From: Burkholderiaceae bacterium
GTDB lineage: Bacteria > Pseudomonadota > Gammaproteobacteria > Burkholderiales > Burkholderiaceae_B
Direction of reading: 5' to 3'
Length of the DNA: 64,000 nucleotides
Assembly: GCA_023653055.1 (NCBI GenBank)
Contig: JAMNXR010000011.1
Span: forward strand, 58,174-122,173
Shown here one piece after another: positions 37,094 to 47,376 of this stretch (positions within the stretch are counted from its first letter, which is position 1; each line of letters starts with the position of its first letter). A program made the position numbers and the translations under genes. The notes under the pieces were generated by a model that saw only the letters and a list, made by a program, of their open reading frames with translations, ran no database searches and was not told the DNA's origin.

Positions 37094-37126
37094 TGGCGCC
37101 TATTTATTCATGTTGAGCTGACCCAT

Positions 37127-38473
37127 ATGCCTATTTCAATGATCGAATCCTCCATTTTTAAAGATATGTTTGGCACGGCTGCCATGCGTGAGGTGTTTGA
37201 TGATGCGGCAACCTTACGCCGCTATACCGATACTGAAATCGCACTGGCCAAAGTCCAAGGCGAGCTCGGCGTCATTCCAAAGGCCGCGGCGGCGGCGATC
37301 GTGGCGCGTGCAGACTCCAGCCAGCTGGATATGGTCGAGCTAAAACGCGAAACAGAAATCGTGGGTTATCCGATTTTGCCCTTAGTGCATCAGATTGCCA
37401 AAATGTGTGGCCCCGAGGGTGAATATCTGCACTGGGGTGCGACCACACAAGACATTATGGATACCGCGACGGTGCTGCAGGTGCGCGACGGCTTGGCGAT
37501 TATTGAGCGAGATCTTGACGAGCTGGATGCAATTTTGGATCAAATGTCGTTGCAATACCGCGATGCGCCGATGGCGGGCCGCACTCACTTGCAGCACGCG
37601 CTGCCCATTACATTTGGTTATAAAGCGGCCGTTTGGTTGCTGATGGTGCGTCGTCATCGTGAACGTTTAGCGCAAATCAAGCCGCGGGTGCTGATCGGTC
37701 AATTCGGCGGCGCCGCGGGCACACTCGCCTCGCTTGGTGATCAAGGCTTGGCCGTGCAAGAAGCGCTCATGAAAGAGCTCGGTCTGGGTTCGGCTCCAGT
37801 CACTTGGCATGTTGCGCGGGATGGTTTAGTTGAGACGATTCAGTTCTTGGCGCTTGTCACAGGCTCACTTGGCAAGATTGCGCTGGATATTATGTTGATG
37901 ATGACCAATGAATTGGGCGAGGCGTTCGAGCCCTTCGTCAAAGGTCGTGGCGCATCGAGCACCATGCCGCAAAAGCGTAATCCGATTTCCTGTGAGCTGA
38001 TGTTGAGTGCCTCAAAAGCGGTACGTCAACACGCAGGCTTGGCCTTGGATGCCATGGTGCAAGACTTTGAACGCGCAACAGGCCCTTGGCATATCGAGTG
38101 GTCCGCGATCCCGGAGTCATTCATTTTGACGGCAGGAGCACTCAAGCAGGCCAAGTTCATGTTGAGTGGCCTGGAGGTCAACACCCAGCGCATGCTCAAG
38201 AATCTCGACTTGTCTGGTGGACTGATTGTGGCTGAGGCCGTGATGATGGGTCTCGCACCATACATCGGCCGACAGACCGCGCATGACGTGGTGTACGACG
38301 CGTGTCGCATCGCTTCGATCCAAGGTAAAAAGCTTGCTGAAGTGCTCTATCAAGATACCGCAGTGAGTGAAAAACTGGATCGGGCCACGATTGATCGACT
38401 GTGCGATCCTGCTAACTATCTGGGTGCTGCACCGCAAATGGTGGATCGTATGCGTGCGTGGAACAAGGGTTAA
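37127..38473 (+). CDS. Fumarase/aspartase-superfamily lyase (carboxymuconate cycloisomerase/ASL-like)
   Basis: A 448-residue enzyme of the superfamily that contains adenylosuccinate lyase, argininosuccinate lyase and 3-carboxy-cis,cis-muconate cycloisomerase. The signature loop GRGASSTMPQKRNP near residues 268-281 carries the catalytic serine. HWGATTQDIMDT near 104-115 and GRTHLQHALPITFG near 150-163 are the other two conserved regions. It is probably not housekeeping purB, since it sits with a class I fumarase, an FAH hydrolase and a divergent Bug receptor. Release of fumarate from an imported compound is a fair guess. Confidence 0.8.
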   Translation: MPISMIESSIFKDMFGTAAMREVFDDAATLRRYTDTEIALAKVQGELGVIPKAAAAAIVARADSSQLDMVELKRETEIVGYPILPLVHQIAKMCGPEGEYLHWGATTQDIMDTATVLQVRDGLAIIERDLDELDAILDQMSLQYRDAPMAGRTHLQHALPITFGYKAAVWLLMVRRHRERLAQIKPRVLIGQFGGAAGTLASLGDQGLAVQEALMKELGLGSAPVTWHVARDGLVETIQFLALVTGSLGKIALDIMLMMTNELGEAFEPFVKGRGASSTMPQKRNPISCELMLSASKAVRQHAGLALDAMVQDFERATGPWHIEWSAIPESFILTAGALKQAKFMLSGLEVNTQRMLKNLDLSGGLIVAEAVMMGLAPYIGRQTAHDVVYDACRIASIQGKKLAEVLYQDTAVSEKLDRATIDRLCDPANYLGAAPQMVDRMRAWNKG

Positions 38474-38477
38474 ACGC

Positions 38478-39986
38478 ATGCGAGTGATTCAAGCGCGCGA
38501 CATCGTCACCAGCATCGCGGATGCGTTGCAGTATGTGAGCTACTACCATCCTGTAGATTTTGTACAGGCCCTTAAAGGCGCGTATCAAAAAGAAACCTCA
38601 GCGCCTGCTCGCAATGCTTTGCTGCAGTTGCTGGTCAACAGCAAGCTCAGTGCGCAGGCGCAGCGGCCCGTCTGTCAGGATACCGGTGTGGCACACGTAT
38701 TTTTTAAACTTGGAATGGATGTACGGATCGAAGCACCCGAGCTTCCAGCTACACCAAGTTTACAAACCTTGGCTAACGAAGGTGTTGCGCAAGCCTATTT
38801 GTTTGCAGACAATCCATTGCGTGCCTCGATGATTCGTCATCCGCTCGGAAATAGAAAAAATACCGGCGACAACACGCCGGCGATTGTGAATGTCGAATTG
38901 GTTGAGGGTGATGGCTTAGAGATCATCGCTGTGGCCAAAGGGGGTGGAGGTGATGTCAAAGCCCGCTACGCCATGCTCAATCCCAGCGACTCCGTCGCGG
39001 ACTGGGTCGTCAGTCAGTTGCCTGGCATGGGGGCGGGCTGGTGTCCACCTGGTGTCCTGGGTCTTGGCATTGGCGGTACGCCAGAGCAGGCCATGCTGAT
39101 GGCCAAGCGTAGCTTGTTTACCTCTATTGATATCCAGTCTGTGCGTGCAAAGGCAACACCCGATGAGGTTGAGAAACTCCGTCTTGAGGTCTTTGAGCGC
39201 GTCAATGCATTAGGGATTGGTGCACAGGGCTTGGGGGGCGACACCACCATTCTGGATGTCAAAATCGAGACGGCGGCTTCCCATGCTGCGTTATTGCCCG
39301 TGGCGTTGATGCCCAATTGTGCTGCGACGCGGTTTATCTCCTTTTCTCTCGATGGTTCGGGACCGGCGATTTTTACGCCTCCAGACAGTTCAGTGTGGGA
39401 GGGTATTCCTGAGGCGATGCCAACGGCAGACGGACGCCGTGTGGATTTGGATACGCTGACAAAAGAGGAAGTACAAAGTTGGAAGGCCGGCGAGTTGCTG
39501 CTCTTGTCTGGCAAATTATTGACAGGCCGTGATGCCGCACACAAGCGCATGGTTGAGACGCTTGCGCGCGGCGAGCCCTTACCCGTGTCTCTGAAAAATC
39601 GTGCGATTTATTACGTTGGCCCTGTCGATCCCGTCAAAGGTGAAGCTGTGGGTCCAGCAGGTCCGACCACGTCGACGCGCATGGATAAGTTCATGCCAAC
39701 CTTGCTCGAGCAGACCGGACTTCTAGTCTCGGTTGGTAAGGCCGAGAGAGGTCCCGTGGCGATCGAAGCCATCAAGAAAGCTGGGGTTGCGTATCTGGTC
39801 GCTGTGGGGGGCGCAGCGTATCTCGTGTCCAAAGCGATCGAGTCCGCTCGGGTATTGGCCTATGAGGACCTAGGTATGGAGGCGATTTACGAATTTGTTG
39901 TGCGCGACATGCCCGTGACGGTCGGTGTCGACGCGCGTGGCAAAACGATTCACTGGATCAGTGCCGTGCGCAACAGTCACGCATAA
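38478..39986 (+). CDS. Class I (iron-sulfur) fumarate hydratase family enzyme
   Basis: A 502-residue [4Fe-4S] hydro-lyase. The ATG at 38478, four bases after the lyase stop, is preferred; a longer frame from 38367 runs inside the lyase gene. The N-terminal TtdA-like half shows RPVCQDTGVAHVF and the KGGGGDVKA segment; LMPNCAATRF provides another cluster cysteine. The C-terminal TtdB-like half shows SGKLLTGRDAAHKR and YVGPVDPVKGEAVGPAGPTTSTRMDKF. It hydrates fumarate to malate, or could act on tartrate or methylfumarate. Its position behind the lyase suggests it takes that enzyme's product. Confidence 0.85.
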   Translation: MRVIQARDIVTSIADALQYVSYYHPVDFVQALKGAYQKETSAPARNALLQLLVNSKLSAQAQRPVCQDTGVAHVFFKLGMDVRIEAPELPATPSLQTLANEGVAQAYLFADNPLRASMIRHPLGNRKNTGDNTPAIVNVELVEGDGLEIIAVAKGGGGDVKARYAMLNPSDSVADWVVSQLPGMGAGWCPPGVLGLGIGGTPEQAMLMAKRSLFTSIDIQSVRAKATPDEVEKLRLEVFERVNALGIGAQGLGGDTTILDVKIETAASHAALLPVALMPNCAATRFISFSLDGSGPAIFTPPDSSVWEGIPEAMPTADGRRVDLDTLTKEEVQSWKAGELLLLSGKLLTGRDAAHKRMVETLARGEPLPVSLKNRAIYYVGPVDPVKGEAVGPAGPTTSTRMDKFMPTLLEQTGLLVSVGKAERGPVAIEAIKKAGVAYLVAVGGAAYLVSKAIESARVLAYEDLGMEAIYEFVVRDMPVTVGVDARGKTIHWISAVRNSHA

Positions 39987-40064
39987 CGGCCCATGCCTAA
40001 GAACCAAGGCCAATTAGCCTAATATATTCAAAAGCAGCATCTCAATTATTTTAAGGATTGACGC

Positions 40065-40910
40065 ATGAAGTTGGTGAGCTATACCCATCAAGGGAAAAAT
40101 TCGTACGGCGTCTTACGCAACGATGGCGGCATTGTGGATCTCGCTTCCCGCATCGGTCAGATGTATCCAACCCTTTTGCAGCTGGTGCAAAAAAATGGCT
40201 ACGCTGCTGCACAGCAGGCGCTGGCGGGTGTTACGCAGGCGGACTTGCAGGAGTCTGCGATTCGTTATTTGCCTTTGTTTTTAGAGCCTGTCACGATTCA
40301 CTGTGTCGGCTTGAACTACGCGGCGCACGCCGCCGAAGCCGGCCACAAACTACCCGAATTTCCCAGGACCTTTATCAAGATACCTGCTGCGCTGGTCGCG
40401 CACAACGAAGATTTTGAAATGCCCACGTTATCCCCCGAGTTTGATTTCGAGGGAGAAATCGCCATCGTGATCAGCAAAACCGCCCGCAAGGTCAAAGCCG
40501 AAGACGCGGCGCAATATATCGCGGGTTACACCTGCTTTATGGATGGCTCAGTCAGGGACTATCAATTTCAGCGCACGCTCGATCAAGGCAAAAACTTTTA
40601 TCGCTCAAGCTCGATTGGTCCCGCCTTGGTCACCCCCGACGAGGTCGGTACGCTGGATCCTTTGACGCTGACCACGATTGTGTCGGGTGAAACGATGCAG
40701 CACACTGCCTTCGACAACATGATTTTCACGATTCCTAAGTTAATCGAGTACATCTCTGGTTTCACCGAGCTGCATGCCGGTGACGTGATTGCGACTGGTA
40801 CGCCTGAGGGCGTAGGCTTTAGCCGCACGCCACCCCGATTTTTGCAAAAGGGCGACTATGTGGAGGTCATCATTGATAAAATAGGGACTCTGCGTAACAA
40901 AGTTTCTTAG
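40065..40910 (+). CDS. Fumarylacetoacetate hydrolase (FAH) family protein
   Basis: A 281-residue enzyme of the FAH fold. Metal-site landmarks are the [14 protein letters not shown] stretch near residue 84, the [12 protein letters not shown] segment with its E-x-E pair near 126-136, and the [10 protein letters not shown] loop near residue 245. Family members cleave or hydrate 2-oxo acids and related carbonyl compounds. AAGGATTG ribosome site before the ATG. It follows the fumarase gene by 78 bases on the same strand and probably belongs to the same catabolic unit. The kup gene starts five bases after its stop. Confidence 0.85.
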   Translation: MKLVSYTHQGKNSYGVLRNDGGIVDLASRIGQMYPTLLQLVQKNGYAAAQQALAGVTQADLQESAIRYLPLFLEPVTIHCVGLNYAAHAAEAGHKLPEFPRTFIKIPAALVAHNEDFEMPTLSPEFDFEGEIAIVISKTARKVKAEDAAQYIAGYTCFMDGSVRDYQFQRTLDQGKNFYRSSSIGPALVTPDEVGTLDPLTLTTIVSGETMQHTAFDNMIFTIPKLIEYISGFTELHAGDVIATGTPEGVGFSRTPPRFLQKGDYVEVIIDKIGTLRNKVS

Positions 40911-40914
40911 CAAA

Positions 40915-42852
40915 ATGACAATCAGTGATCCACAGTACTCGCAGTCAAGCATTCTGGCTCCGGTTGCTGTCGCAGCAAGTCAAGAAAAGCACGGTTCAAC
41001 GCAGGTACTGATGCTGGCTGCCATTGGTGTTGTTTTTGGAGACATCGGAACAAGTCCTTTGTACGCCCTAAAGGAATGTTTTAGTCCCACGCATGGGATT
41101 CCTTACTCAGCAGAAGCCGTATTCGGTATTTTGTCGATGTTGTTTTGGGCGTTTATGCTTGTGGTGACCCTCAAGTATGTCGTCATCGTGATGCGTGCAG
41201 ATAACCGAGGCGAAGGTGGGGTGCTGTCCTTAATGGCACTCGGTTTACGTTCCCTAAAGGGCAAAGGTAAACCCCATCTCGCGGTCATGATGATCGGCAT
41301 GTTTGGCGCGTGTATGTTGGTCGGCGAGTCCGTGATTACGCCCGCCATCTCGGTGTTGTCTGCAGTCGAAGGACTGGAGATTATTGCGCCGGAACTCAAG
41401 CGTTTTATCATTCCTCTCACTATTGGTATTTTGATCGCGCTTTTTGTCATTCAAAAGCGCGGCACAGCGGCAGTCGGCAAGCTTTTCGGCCCCATCACCT
41501 TGCTCTGGTTTATTTCGCTCGCTGCGCTCGGCGTGTTAAATATTTTCAAACACCCCGAAATACTTGCAGCGATCAATCCACTCTATGCCATCCACTTTAT
41601 TGTTGAGCACACATTCCTCGCCTTCATCGTGATGGGTTCGGTCGTGCTGGTGGTGACGGGCGTCGAAGCGCTGTACCTCGACATGGGTCACTTCGGTAAA
41701 AAGCCTGTACGCTACGCTTGGGTCTTCATTGTGATGCCCAGTTTGTTGCTGTGCTATTTTGGCCAAGGTGCTTTGCTGATTTTGAATCCCGAAGCCATCC
41801 GCAATCCTTTTTATTTGATGGCGCCTAGCTGGGCCTTGGTGCCTTTGGTGATCCTCGCCACGAGCGCGACAGTGATTGCCTCCCAGGCGGTCATTTCTGG
41901 TGCGTACTCTCTTGCGAATCAAGCCACCTTGCTGGGCTTTTTACCTCGGATGAGTATCAACCACACTTCTGCGGCTGAGCGCGGCCAGATTTATATCCCC
42001 GTGGTCAATTGGGCGCTGTTAGTGATGGTGCTGTTTACGGTTATTCAGTTCCGCGAATCCAGCAATCTGGCCGCAGCCTATGGCATCTCCGTCACGACAA
42101 CGATGTTGATTACGACCTTGCTAATGTCTGTGGTGATGGTGCGTGAGTGGAAGCTCAATCCAATCGTAGCCGCAGTATTTCTCATTGTTTTTCTTGCTAT
42201 CGATTTTTCGTTTTGGGCCGCGACACTGATGAAGTTGAAAGACGGCGGTTGGTATCCGTTGTTATTAGGTGTGGTGTGCTTTACCTGCCTGATGACTTGG
42301 TATACAGGCAGACGACTGCTGAGGGAAAAGCTGATTGACGGCTCGATTCCGTTGCAAGATTTTGTGACAAGCATTTTGTCTTATCCCCCTCATCGCGTGG
42401 AAGGTACGGCTGTATTTTTAACGGCTCACGTTGATCACACCCCGGCGACGATGTTGCACAATCTCAAGCACAACAAGGTGCTACACAAGAGAGTATTTTT
42501 TATCAAACTGAGCACGTGGGATGTGCCTTTCGTTAACGATAGCGAAAGGCTGCAACTCAAAGAGCTCGGTAAAGATATTTATGTAGTGCGTGCCGTGCAC
42601 GGCTTTAAAGAAACGCCTGATATCAACTCTGTGTTGGACTTAATTACCCTTAAACACGGACTTGAGTTTGATTCAATGGATACGTCTTTCTTTTTGGCAC
42701 GCGATACGATTGTGCCGAGTAAGTTACCTGGTATGGCGTTATGGCGTGAAAAGCTTTTTTCTTGGATGTATCAGAACGCAGCCAAGCCTTCTGACTTTTT
42801 CAAGATTCCGCCTAACCGTGTCGTCGAGCTAGGCGCAAAAATCGAAATTTAA
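40915..42852 (+). CDS. kup: Kup-type potassium uptake protein
   Basis: A 645-residue K+/H+ symporter. The family opening [19 protein letters not shown] lies near residues 40-58, followed by about twelve helices up to residue 460 and a cytoplasmic C-terminal domain. [14 protein letters not shown] near residues 99-112 is another Kup hallmark. Length matches the usual 620-650 residues. It starts five bases after the FAH-family stop, and its own stop overlaps the convergent methyltransferase gene by four bases. Confidence 0.95.
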   Translation: MTISDPQYSQSSILAPVAVAASQEKHGSTQVLMLAAIGVVFGDIGTSPLYALKECFSPTHGIPYSAEAVFGILSMLFWAFMLVVTLKYVVIVMRADNRGEGGVLSLMALGLRSLKGKGKPHLAVMMIGMFGACMLVGESVITPAISVLSAVEGLEIIAPELKRFIIPLTIGILIALFVIQKRGTAAVGKLFGPITLLWFISLAALGVLNIFKHPEILAAINPLYAIHFIVEHTFLAFIVMGSVVLVVTGVEALYLDMGHFGKKPVRYAWVFIVMPSLLLCYFGQGALLILNPEAIRNPFYLMAPSWALVPLVILATSATVIASQAVISGAYSLANQATLLGFLPRMSINHTSAAERGQIYIPVVNWALLVMVLFTVIQFRESSNLAAAYGISVTTTMLITTLLMSVVMVREWKLNPIVAAVFLIVFLAIDFSFWAATLMKLKDGGWYPLLLGVVCFTCLMTWYTGRRLLREKLIDGSIPLQDFVTSILSYPPHRVEGTAVFLTAHVDHTPATMLHNLKHNKVLHKRVFFIKLSTWDVPFVNDSERLQLKELGKDIYVVRAVHGFKETPDINSVLDLITLKHGLEFDSMDTSFFLARDTIVPSKLPGMALWREKLFSWMYQNAAKPSDFFKIPPNRVVELGAKIEI

Positions 42853-43700
42853 AACTGACGGGGTCGCGCATACAGATCAGTATGACCGATCTCGCATGTG
42901 GAGGCCTGACAGCGACTGCGTTGCCAGGCATCGACATCAGATTGCGACACTAAACCGGTGTCTCGTACAGCACCTGCGCTACCCGTAGCAAGTTGTTCGA
43001 TCAGCGCGTGATCGTTGGTATCCAGTTTCCAAGGGCTCGACGCGCTCGACACGACAAAGCCACGCGCCTGCAATAAGCTTTCCATCACGCCTGCGGCAGT
43101 TGGGCCTGCTGCAGCGCCAAAACCTTTATCTGTCTGTTGATGTGCATGAAATGCCTTGAGCATCGCGGCATCGCTTGGCTCAGAGGGTGTCCAGTTTTCA
43201 ATGCCGTTATAAGTCAAGACTGTGTATAGCGGCGTGGAGAGTAAGCCACAAAATCGTTTGAGCCAATCTACCGCGACAAGATCAAAAAACGCGGCGGCTG
43301 TGATGAGATCCGCAGGCTCTGCAAGCACCGCTTCGATGTTGCTTGAAAGGTCTTCGCAACGAAAACTAATCGTCACGTGCTTGCTGTTTTTGATTAATTT
43401 GAGCGAGACTTCGTTCGCGACCACCTGATCAGCCCACGCGATACAGGCTGCGCGCGCCGCTTCCAATAATGCGGGATCGTAGTCGACCAATGTCCAGTGT
43501 TGGTGCTCTGGCAGCAGTTGCGCTAACGCCCGCAGATTTGAGCCAGAGCCTGAACCAAGATCGACTAACTTAAGAGGCCCTGCACGCATACGCGCCAAGC
43601 GCTCAAGATCGTGAAGGACGATTGACTGCAACGCAAGATCACGTGCGCGATGATCCACAGGTTCACGAAGCGCCAGCCATTGTGCAGAAAATCCAGTCAT
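42849..43700 (-). CDS. Class I SAM-dependent methyltransferase
   Basis: A 283-residue methyltransferase. Motif I is [14 protein letters not shown] near residues 46-59, with an acidic strand end [15 protein letters not shown] after it, and [11 protein letters not shown] near 134 fits motif IV. The opening [17 protein letters not shown] precedes the fold. Its ATG overlaps the stop of the NdvA-like exporter gene by four bases, so it is translated with that exporter. Substrate unknown. Either it modifies the glucan pathway, or, as I suspect, it belongs with the pterin/flavin-like genes starting at 47377. Confidence 0.8.
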   Translation of the reverse strand: MTGFSAQWLALREPVDHRARDLALQSIVLHDLERLARMRAGPLKLVDLGSGSGSNLRALAQLLPEHQHWTLVDYDPALLEAARAACIAWADQVVANEVSLKLIKNSKHVTISFRCEDLSSNIEAVLAEPADLITAAAFFDLVAVDWLKRFCGLLSTPLYTVLTYNGIENWTPSEPSDAAMLKAFHAHQQTDKGFGAAAGPTAAGVMESLLQARGFVVSSASSPWKLDTNDHALIEQLATGSAGAVRDTGLVSQSDVDAWQRSRCQASTCEIGHTDLYARPRQF

Positions 43701-45490
43701 CGCAGTTCCATCTGTATATTGGGGTGTGAAGAAGGTTCAACAGGGGCATTGAACTGTTGCTTAACGATTTCAGTAAAGCGCCCGCCTAGTGCATAAAGCA
43801 CATCGAACGTGCCGACTTCGATGACTTGGCCCGCATCCATCACCAAAATCATATCGGCTTGTCTGATGGTACTCAGACGGTGCGCAATCACTAAGGTACT
43901 GCGTTGACGTGTGACTTCTTCCATAGCTTTGAGTAAGCTGGTTTCTGTTGAACTATCCAGCGCGCTGGTTGCTTCGTCCAAGATCAAGATCGGCGGATTT
44001 TTCAAGAGGACGCGTGCGATTGATAAACGTTGACGTTCGCCACCTGACAGGCTGCGGCCGCGTTCACCAATAATCGTATCAAAGCCTTGAGGCTGACGAG
44101 AAATAAAGTCCAGGGCCTGTGCGCGTGCGCACGCTTCACGCAGATCCTGCTCAGTCGCCTCTGGCGAACCAATGCGTAAGTTTTCCGCGATCGAGCGATT
44201 AAATAAAAGCGGTTCTTGAAACACCACCCCAATATTGCGGCGTAAGGCCGTTAACTGAAACGTCCGAATGTCTCGACCATCGATCGTAATCGCGCCAGAC
44301 TGCGGATCAAACGCGCGGTACAACAAACTGAGGGCGGTAGATTTTCCAGCGCCAGAGGTGCCCACTAAGGCAATCGTTTGACCTGGCGCGACGTTAAAGT
44401 TGAGGTGTTGAACGGCGGGACGTTTGCCATCGTAGGAAAAGCTGACATCTTGAAATTCGATCAAGCCTTGGCATCGACCGGGATCAACGGCATTGGGTGC
44501 ATCCTGAATTTCAGGTGCGGTATCCAGTACATCAAAAAATTCCCTGAGGCGAGGTGCGTCCATCGCGATCTTATTAAAAAATGCGACGATTTGTTCGAGA
44601 CGCCCGATCACCATGCCTGCAAAGGCAATAAAGGTCACAATCTCACCAATCGTGATGAGTGATTTTGTATAGAGCCAAGCACCCAATATCACGATACATA
44701 AAATGCTCAGCGTGGTAGCCGAGCGCGTCAGCACCGTAACGATCGCCCACCAAGACAGCACAGGGAGTTGCGCACCTAGCACGCGCTGACTGATGTTGCG
44801 TAACGCGCTGACTTCAGTCTGTATGCGTGAAAAACTCTGCACTAACGCGATGTTGCCAAGCGTATCCGAGGCGAGCTCAGCCAGATCAGAGTGATGGCTT
44901 TCAACTTGCGTCTGAAGCTTTTGTGTTTTGCGCAAAATGAAATTGGTCAGTACACCAAACAATACACACAAGACAATCAATACGATGGCGAGTCGCCAGT
45001 TAATGTAAAGCGCAAGGGGCACCAGTACGATCAAAGAGACAAACGCCGCGAGGTGCTCACGGAAAAAACTTAACCAAAGCCACCAAAGCGTATCTGTGCC
45101 TTGGAGCATGATTTTCATCAAACGCCCAGAGTGCGTACGAGACTGTTGCGCGAGCGGTAGATGCAGCACGTGCTCAAAGTACTCACCAAACACCGCATGA
45201 CGACGGCGGTGCGCGAGTCGATCAGAAAAGAGTGCGACGAGTGTTGAGCAAATAATCGTAAACAAACCAAAACCGGTCCAGAGCAAGAGCAAGGGCCAGA
45301 CCCCCGCCCAGATCGCCGCAGGTTGATCACTCGGGATGCTAGAAAGCGTATCGATGACGCGACCAAACAGCACGGGTTCCGCAAAGAGCGCCATCGCGAG
45401 TGCGACGTTGGCCAGGGCCAAGAGCCAACCGAGTCGTCGATCCGATCCCAGCTTTTCAAGCACGCGCAAATAGAGGCGAAATAATTTCAT
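43697..45490 (-). CDS. ndvA: NdvA/ChvA-like glucan ABC exporter
   Basis: A 597-residue half-transporter with six helices and a C-terminal ATPase. The segment [18 protein letters not shown] near residue 130 is characteristic of the NdvA/ChvA group that exports cyclic beta-glucans. Walker A is GTSGAGKST, signature [15 protein letters not shown], Walker [13 protein letters not shown]. It lies six bases after opgH and overlaps the methyltransferase gene by four bases, so the three form one operon. Export of an OpgH-made glucan is the natural reading. Confidence 0.85.
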   Translation of the reverse strand: MKLFRLYLRVLEKLGSDRRLGWLLALANVALAMALFAEPVLFGRVIDTLSSIPSDQPAAIWAGVWPLLLLWTGFGLFTIICSTLVALFSDRLAHRRRHAVFGEYFEHVLHLPLAQQSRTHSGRLMKIMLQGTDTLWWLWLSFFREHLAAFVSLIVLVPLALYINWRLAIVLIVLCVLFGVLTNFILRKTQKLQTQVESHHSDLAELASDTLGNIALVQSFSRIQTEVSALRNISQRVLGAQLPVLSWWAIVTVLTRSATTLSILCIVILGAWLYTKSLITIGEIVTFIAFAGMVIGRLEQIVAFFNKIAMDAPRLREFFDVLDTAPEIQDAPNAVDPGRCQGLIEFQDVSFSYDGKRPAVQHLNFNVAPGQTIALVGTSGAGKSTALSLLYRAFDPQSGAITIDGRDIRTFQLTALRRNIGVVFQEPLLFNRSIAENLRIGSPEATEQDLREACARAQALDFISRQPQGFDTIIGERGRSLSGGERQRLSIARVLLKNPPILILDEATSALDSSTETSLLKAMEEVTRQRSTLVIAHRLSTIRQADMILVMDAGQVIEVGTFDVLYALGGRFTEIVKQQFNAPVEPSSHPNIQMELR

Positions 45491-45496
45491 GTTTGC

Positions 45497-47272
45497 TTAG
45501 GATTGCTGTGGCGGTCTGACGGTTTGCAGGAGATTTAGGGCCTTGAGGTCGAGTGCGAGTAGCGCCTCGGGCGGATTGATTTCTTCGGGTAAGGAAAGTA
45601 ATCGATTGGCGATCATCCAACGCCCTAAGCCAGGTTGAGAGGTGACAACCGCCAAGGGAATTGAAAGCAATAGACCACTAAAAAATACCAGTGCGTAGGG
45701 CAACACAGCAGGATGTGTCGCGAGCAACAGCCCCGAGAGCACGAGTCCGAGTAGCGTGTGCGGCCAAAATTGTCTGACGGCATCTCTTAGTGGAATGGTG
45801 TGATCGTCACGTGACTGTGCAGTCCAGCCTGCTTTTTTACCAAAAACAAGACCCACGATAAAAATCGTGTGATTGAGCCAAGTGATGGGCGTCATCAAAA
45901 TTGAAAAAAGCATTTCCAAGGTCAAGCTCAGACCAAAGCGCCAACCGCCGCCAAAGCGCGCGCGCTCTTCTTTGCGTAACAGCACATCCAAAGCGCCTGC
46001 AATTTTGGGCAGATACCACATCAACAGTGCAAAGATCAGTAAGGTCAGTGACTCACCGCTTTGTGCGAAGTCAGCGGCATTGGGCGTGAAGCTCAAGGCA
46101 AGCGTACCCAGCACCAGCATGGCGATCCAGGCGGGCGAACCCAAGAACATAAAAATCGCCAGCGCGAGTTGGTAGCGATTCATGAATTTGATACCGGGCA
46201 AAGTGAGCAAATGAATGTATTGCAAATTGCCCGCGCACCAACGCAGATCACGACCAATGTATTCGCTCAAGGTGGTGGGATTTTCTTCCCAGCTTTCGTC
46301 TTCTTGGGGAAACACACGCACCTCAAAGCCTGCACTGCTCATCAAAACCGCTTCGACTTGGTCATGACTCAAAATATGACGAGTCGTACCATCGCGATTC
46401 GTCAGCGCGGGCAGCTCACAGTGCGCGATAAACGGTGCCAGGCGAATCACCGCATTGTGTCCCCAGTAGGGGCCGCAGTCGGCTTGCCACCAGGCTGAGC
46501 CCATGGTGAAGGAGCGCATCCCTAAGCGCATGCCGTATTGAAATAGTCGTGTAAAGGCGCTTGTGGAAGGCAGGCCCACGACCAAGCCTTGCAAAATACC
46601 TAAGCGCGGGTTGGCTTGCATCATGCGAACCAAACGAACAATCGCACCACTCGTCATAAAACTATCAACGTCTAAGGTCAGTGCGAAGTCATGCTGAGCG
46701 CCCCAGCGCTGGCAAAACTCGGCGATGTTGCCGGCCTTGTAGCCCGTATTCTCTGTGCGGCATCGATAGGTAATGCCAATGCGATCATTCCATCGCGCTT
46801 GCATCGCGTCGAAACAGGCTTGCTCTTGTTCGGCGATCTTGCTGTCGTTGGTGTCACTCAATACATATAAATGAAAGTGTTCGCCGATGCCGGGTGTGGC
46901 GAGTCCCTTGAGCATCGTTTCAAGGTTACGTTCGATGCGCTCAGGCGTTTCGTTGCGGATGCAGAGCAAAATCGCAGTCGAGGTCGTGAGGGGCTCTGTG
47001 TCGGTAATGTCCATTTCACGGGGCAACACGGCCGCCGTGGGCTCAGTCGACAGCTGACAGAGCAACAAGCCAATGACGGCATTCCAGAAGCCCACCACCA
47101 TCCAGGGTAGGGTAAAGCCAAGCAGCACCATGAGGGTCATGTACAGAGCGGTCGGTGTTTGAGAGGAGAGGGCTTGGTGCATCAGCCAAAACATGAAGGC
47201 TGCAGTACAAACGGCTAAGACGCAAAAAACGCTACGACGTGCGGTCATCGCCCGCGTAGAAGGGTTATTCAT
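45497..47272 (-). CDS. opgH: Periplasmic-glucan glucosyltransferase OpgH (MdoH)
   Basis: A 591-residue membrane glycosyltransferase of family GT2. The catalytic domain has LTLDVDSFM (D-x-D type) near residues 190-200 and the GRDLRWCAGN segment near 345, equivalent to the Q-x-x-R-W motif. About seven helices flank it. It polymerises UDP-glucose into osmoregulated periplasmic glucan backbone. It is much shorter than the 847-residue E. coli protein and lacks its long N-terminal cytoplasmic part. I start it at the ATG at 47272; a TTG at 47284 is also open. No opgG partner is present in the window. Confidence 0.85.
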   Translation of the reverse strand: MNNPSTRAMTARRSVFCVLAVCTAAFMFWLMHQALSSQTPTALYMTLMVLLGFTLPWMVVGFWNAVIGLLLCQLSTEPTAAVLPREMDITDTEPLTTSTAILLCIRNETPERIERNLETMLKGLATPGIGEHFHLYVLSDTNDSKIAEQEQACFDAMQARWNDRIGITYRCRTENTGYKAGNIAEFCQRWGAQHDFALTLDVDSFMTSGAIVRLVRMMQANPRLGILQGLVVGLPSTSAFTRLFQYGMRLGMRSFTMGSAWWQADCGPYWGHNAVIRLAPFIAHCELPALTNRDGTTRHILSHDQVEAVLMSSAGFEVRVFPQEDESWEENPTTLSEYIGRDLRWCAGNLQYIHLLTLPGIKFMNRYQLALAIFMFLGSPAWIAMLVLGTLALSFTPNAADFAQSGESLTLLIFALLMWYLPKIAGALDVLLRKEERARFGGGWRFGLSLTLEMLFSILMTPITWLNHTIFIVGLVFGKKAGWTAQSRDDHTIPLRDAVRQFWPHTLLGLVLSGLLLATHPAVLPYALVFFSGLLLSIPLAVVTSQPGLGRWMIANRLLSLPEEINPPEALLALDLKALNLLQTVRPPQQS

Positions 47273-47376
47273 GAAGGTATTCAAGGGATGGCCTCTGACT
47301 CACTTATACTCTGCAACATGCACTATCAGTATAGGGCAGAGCGGTTCGATTACTTTTAAAAACCTAGGATGCCGTC

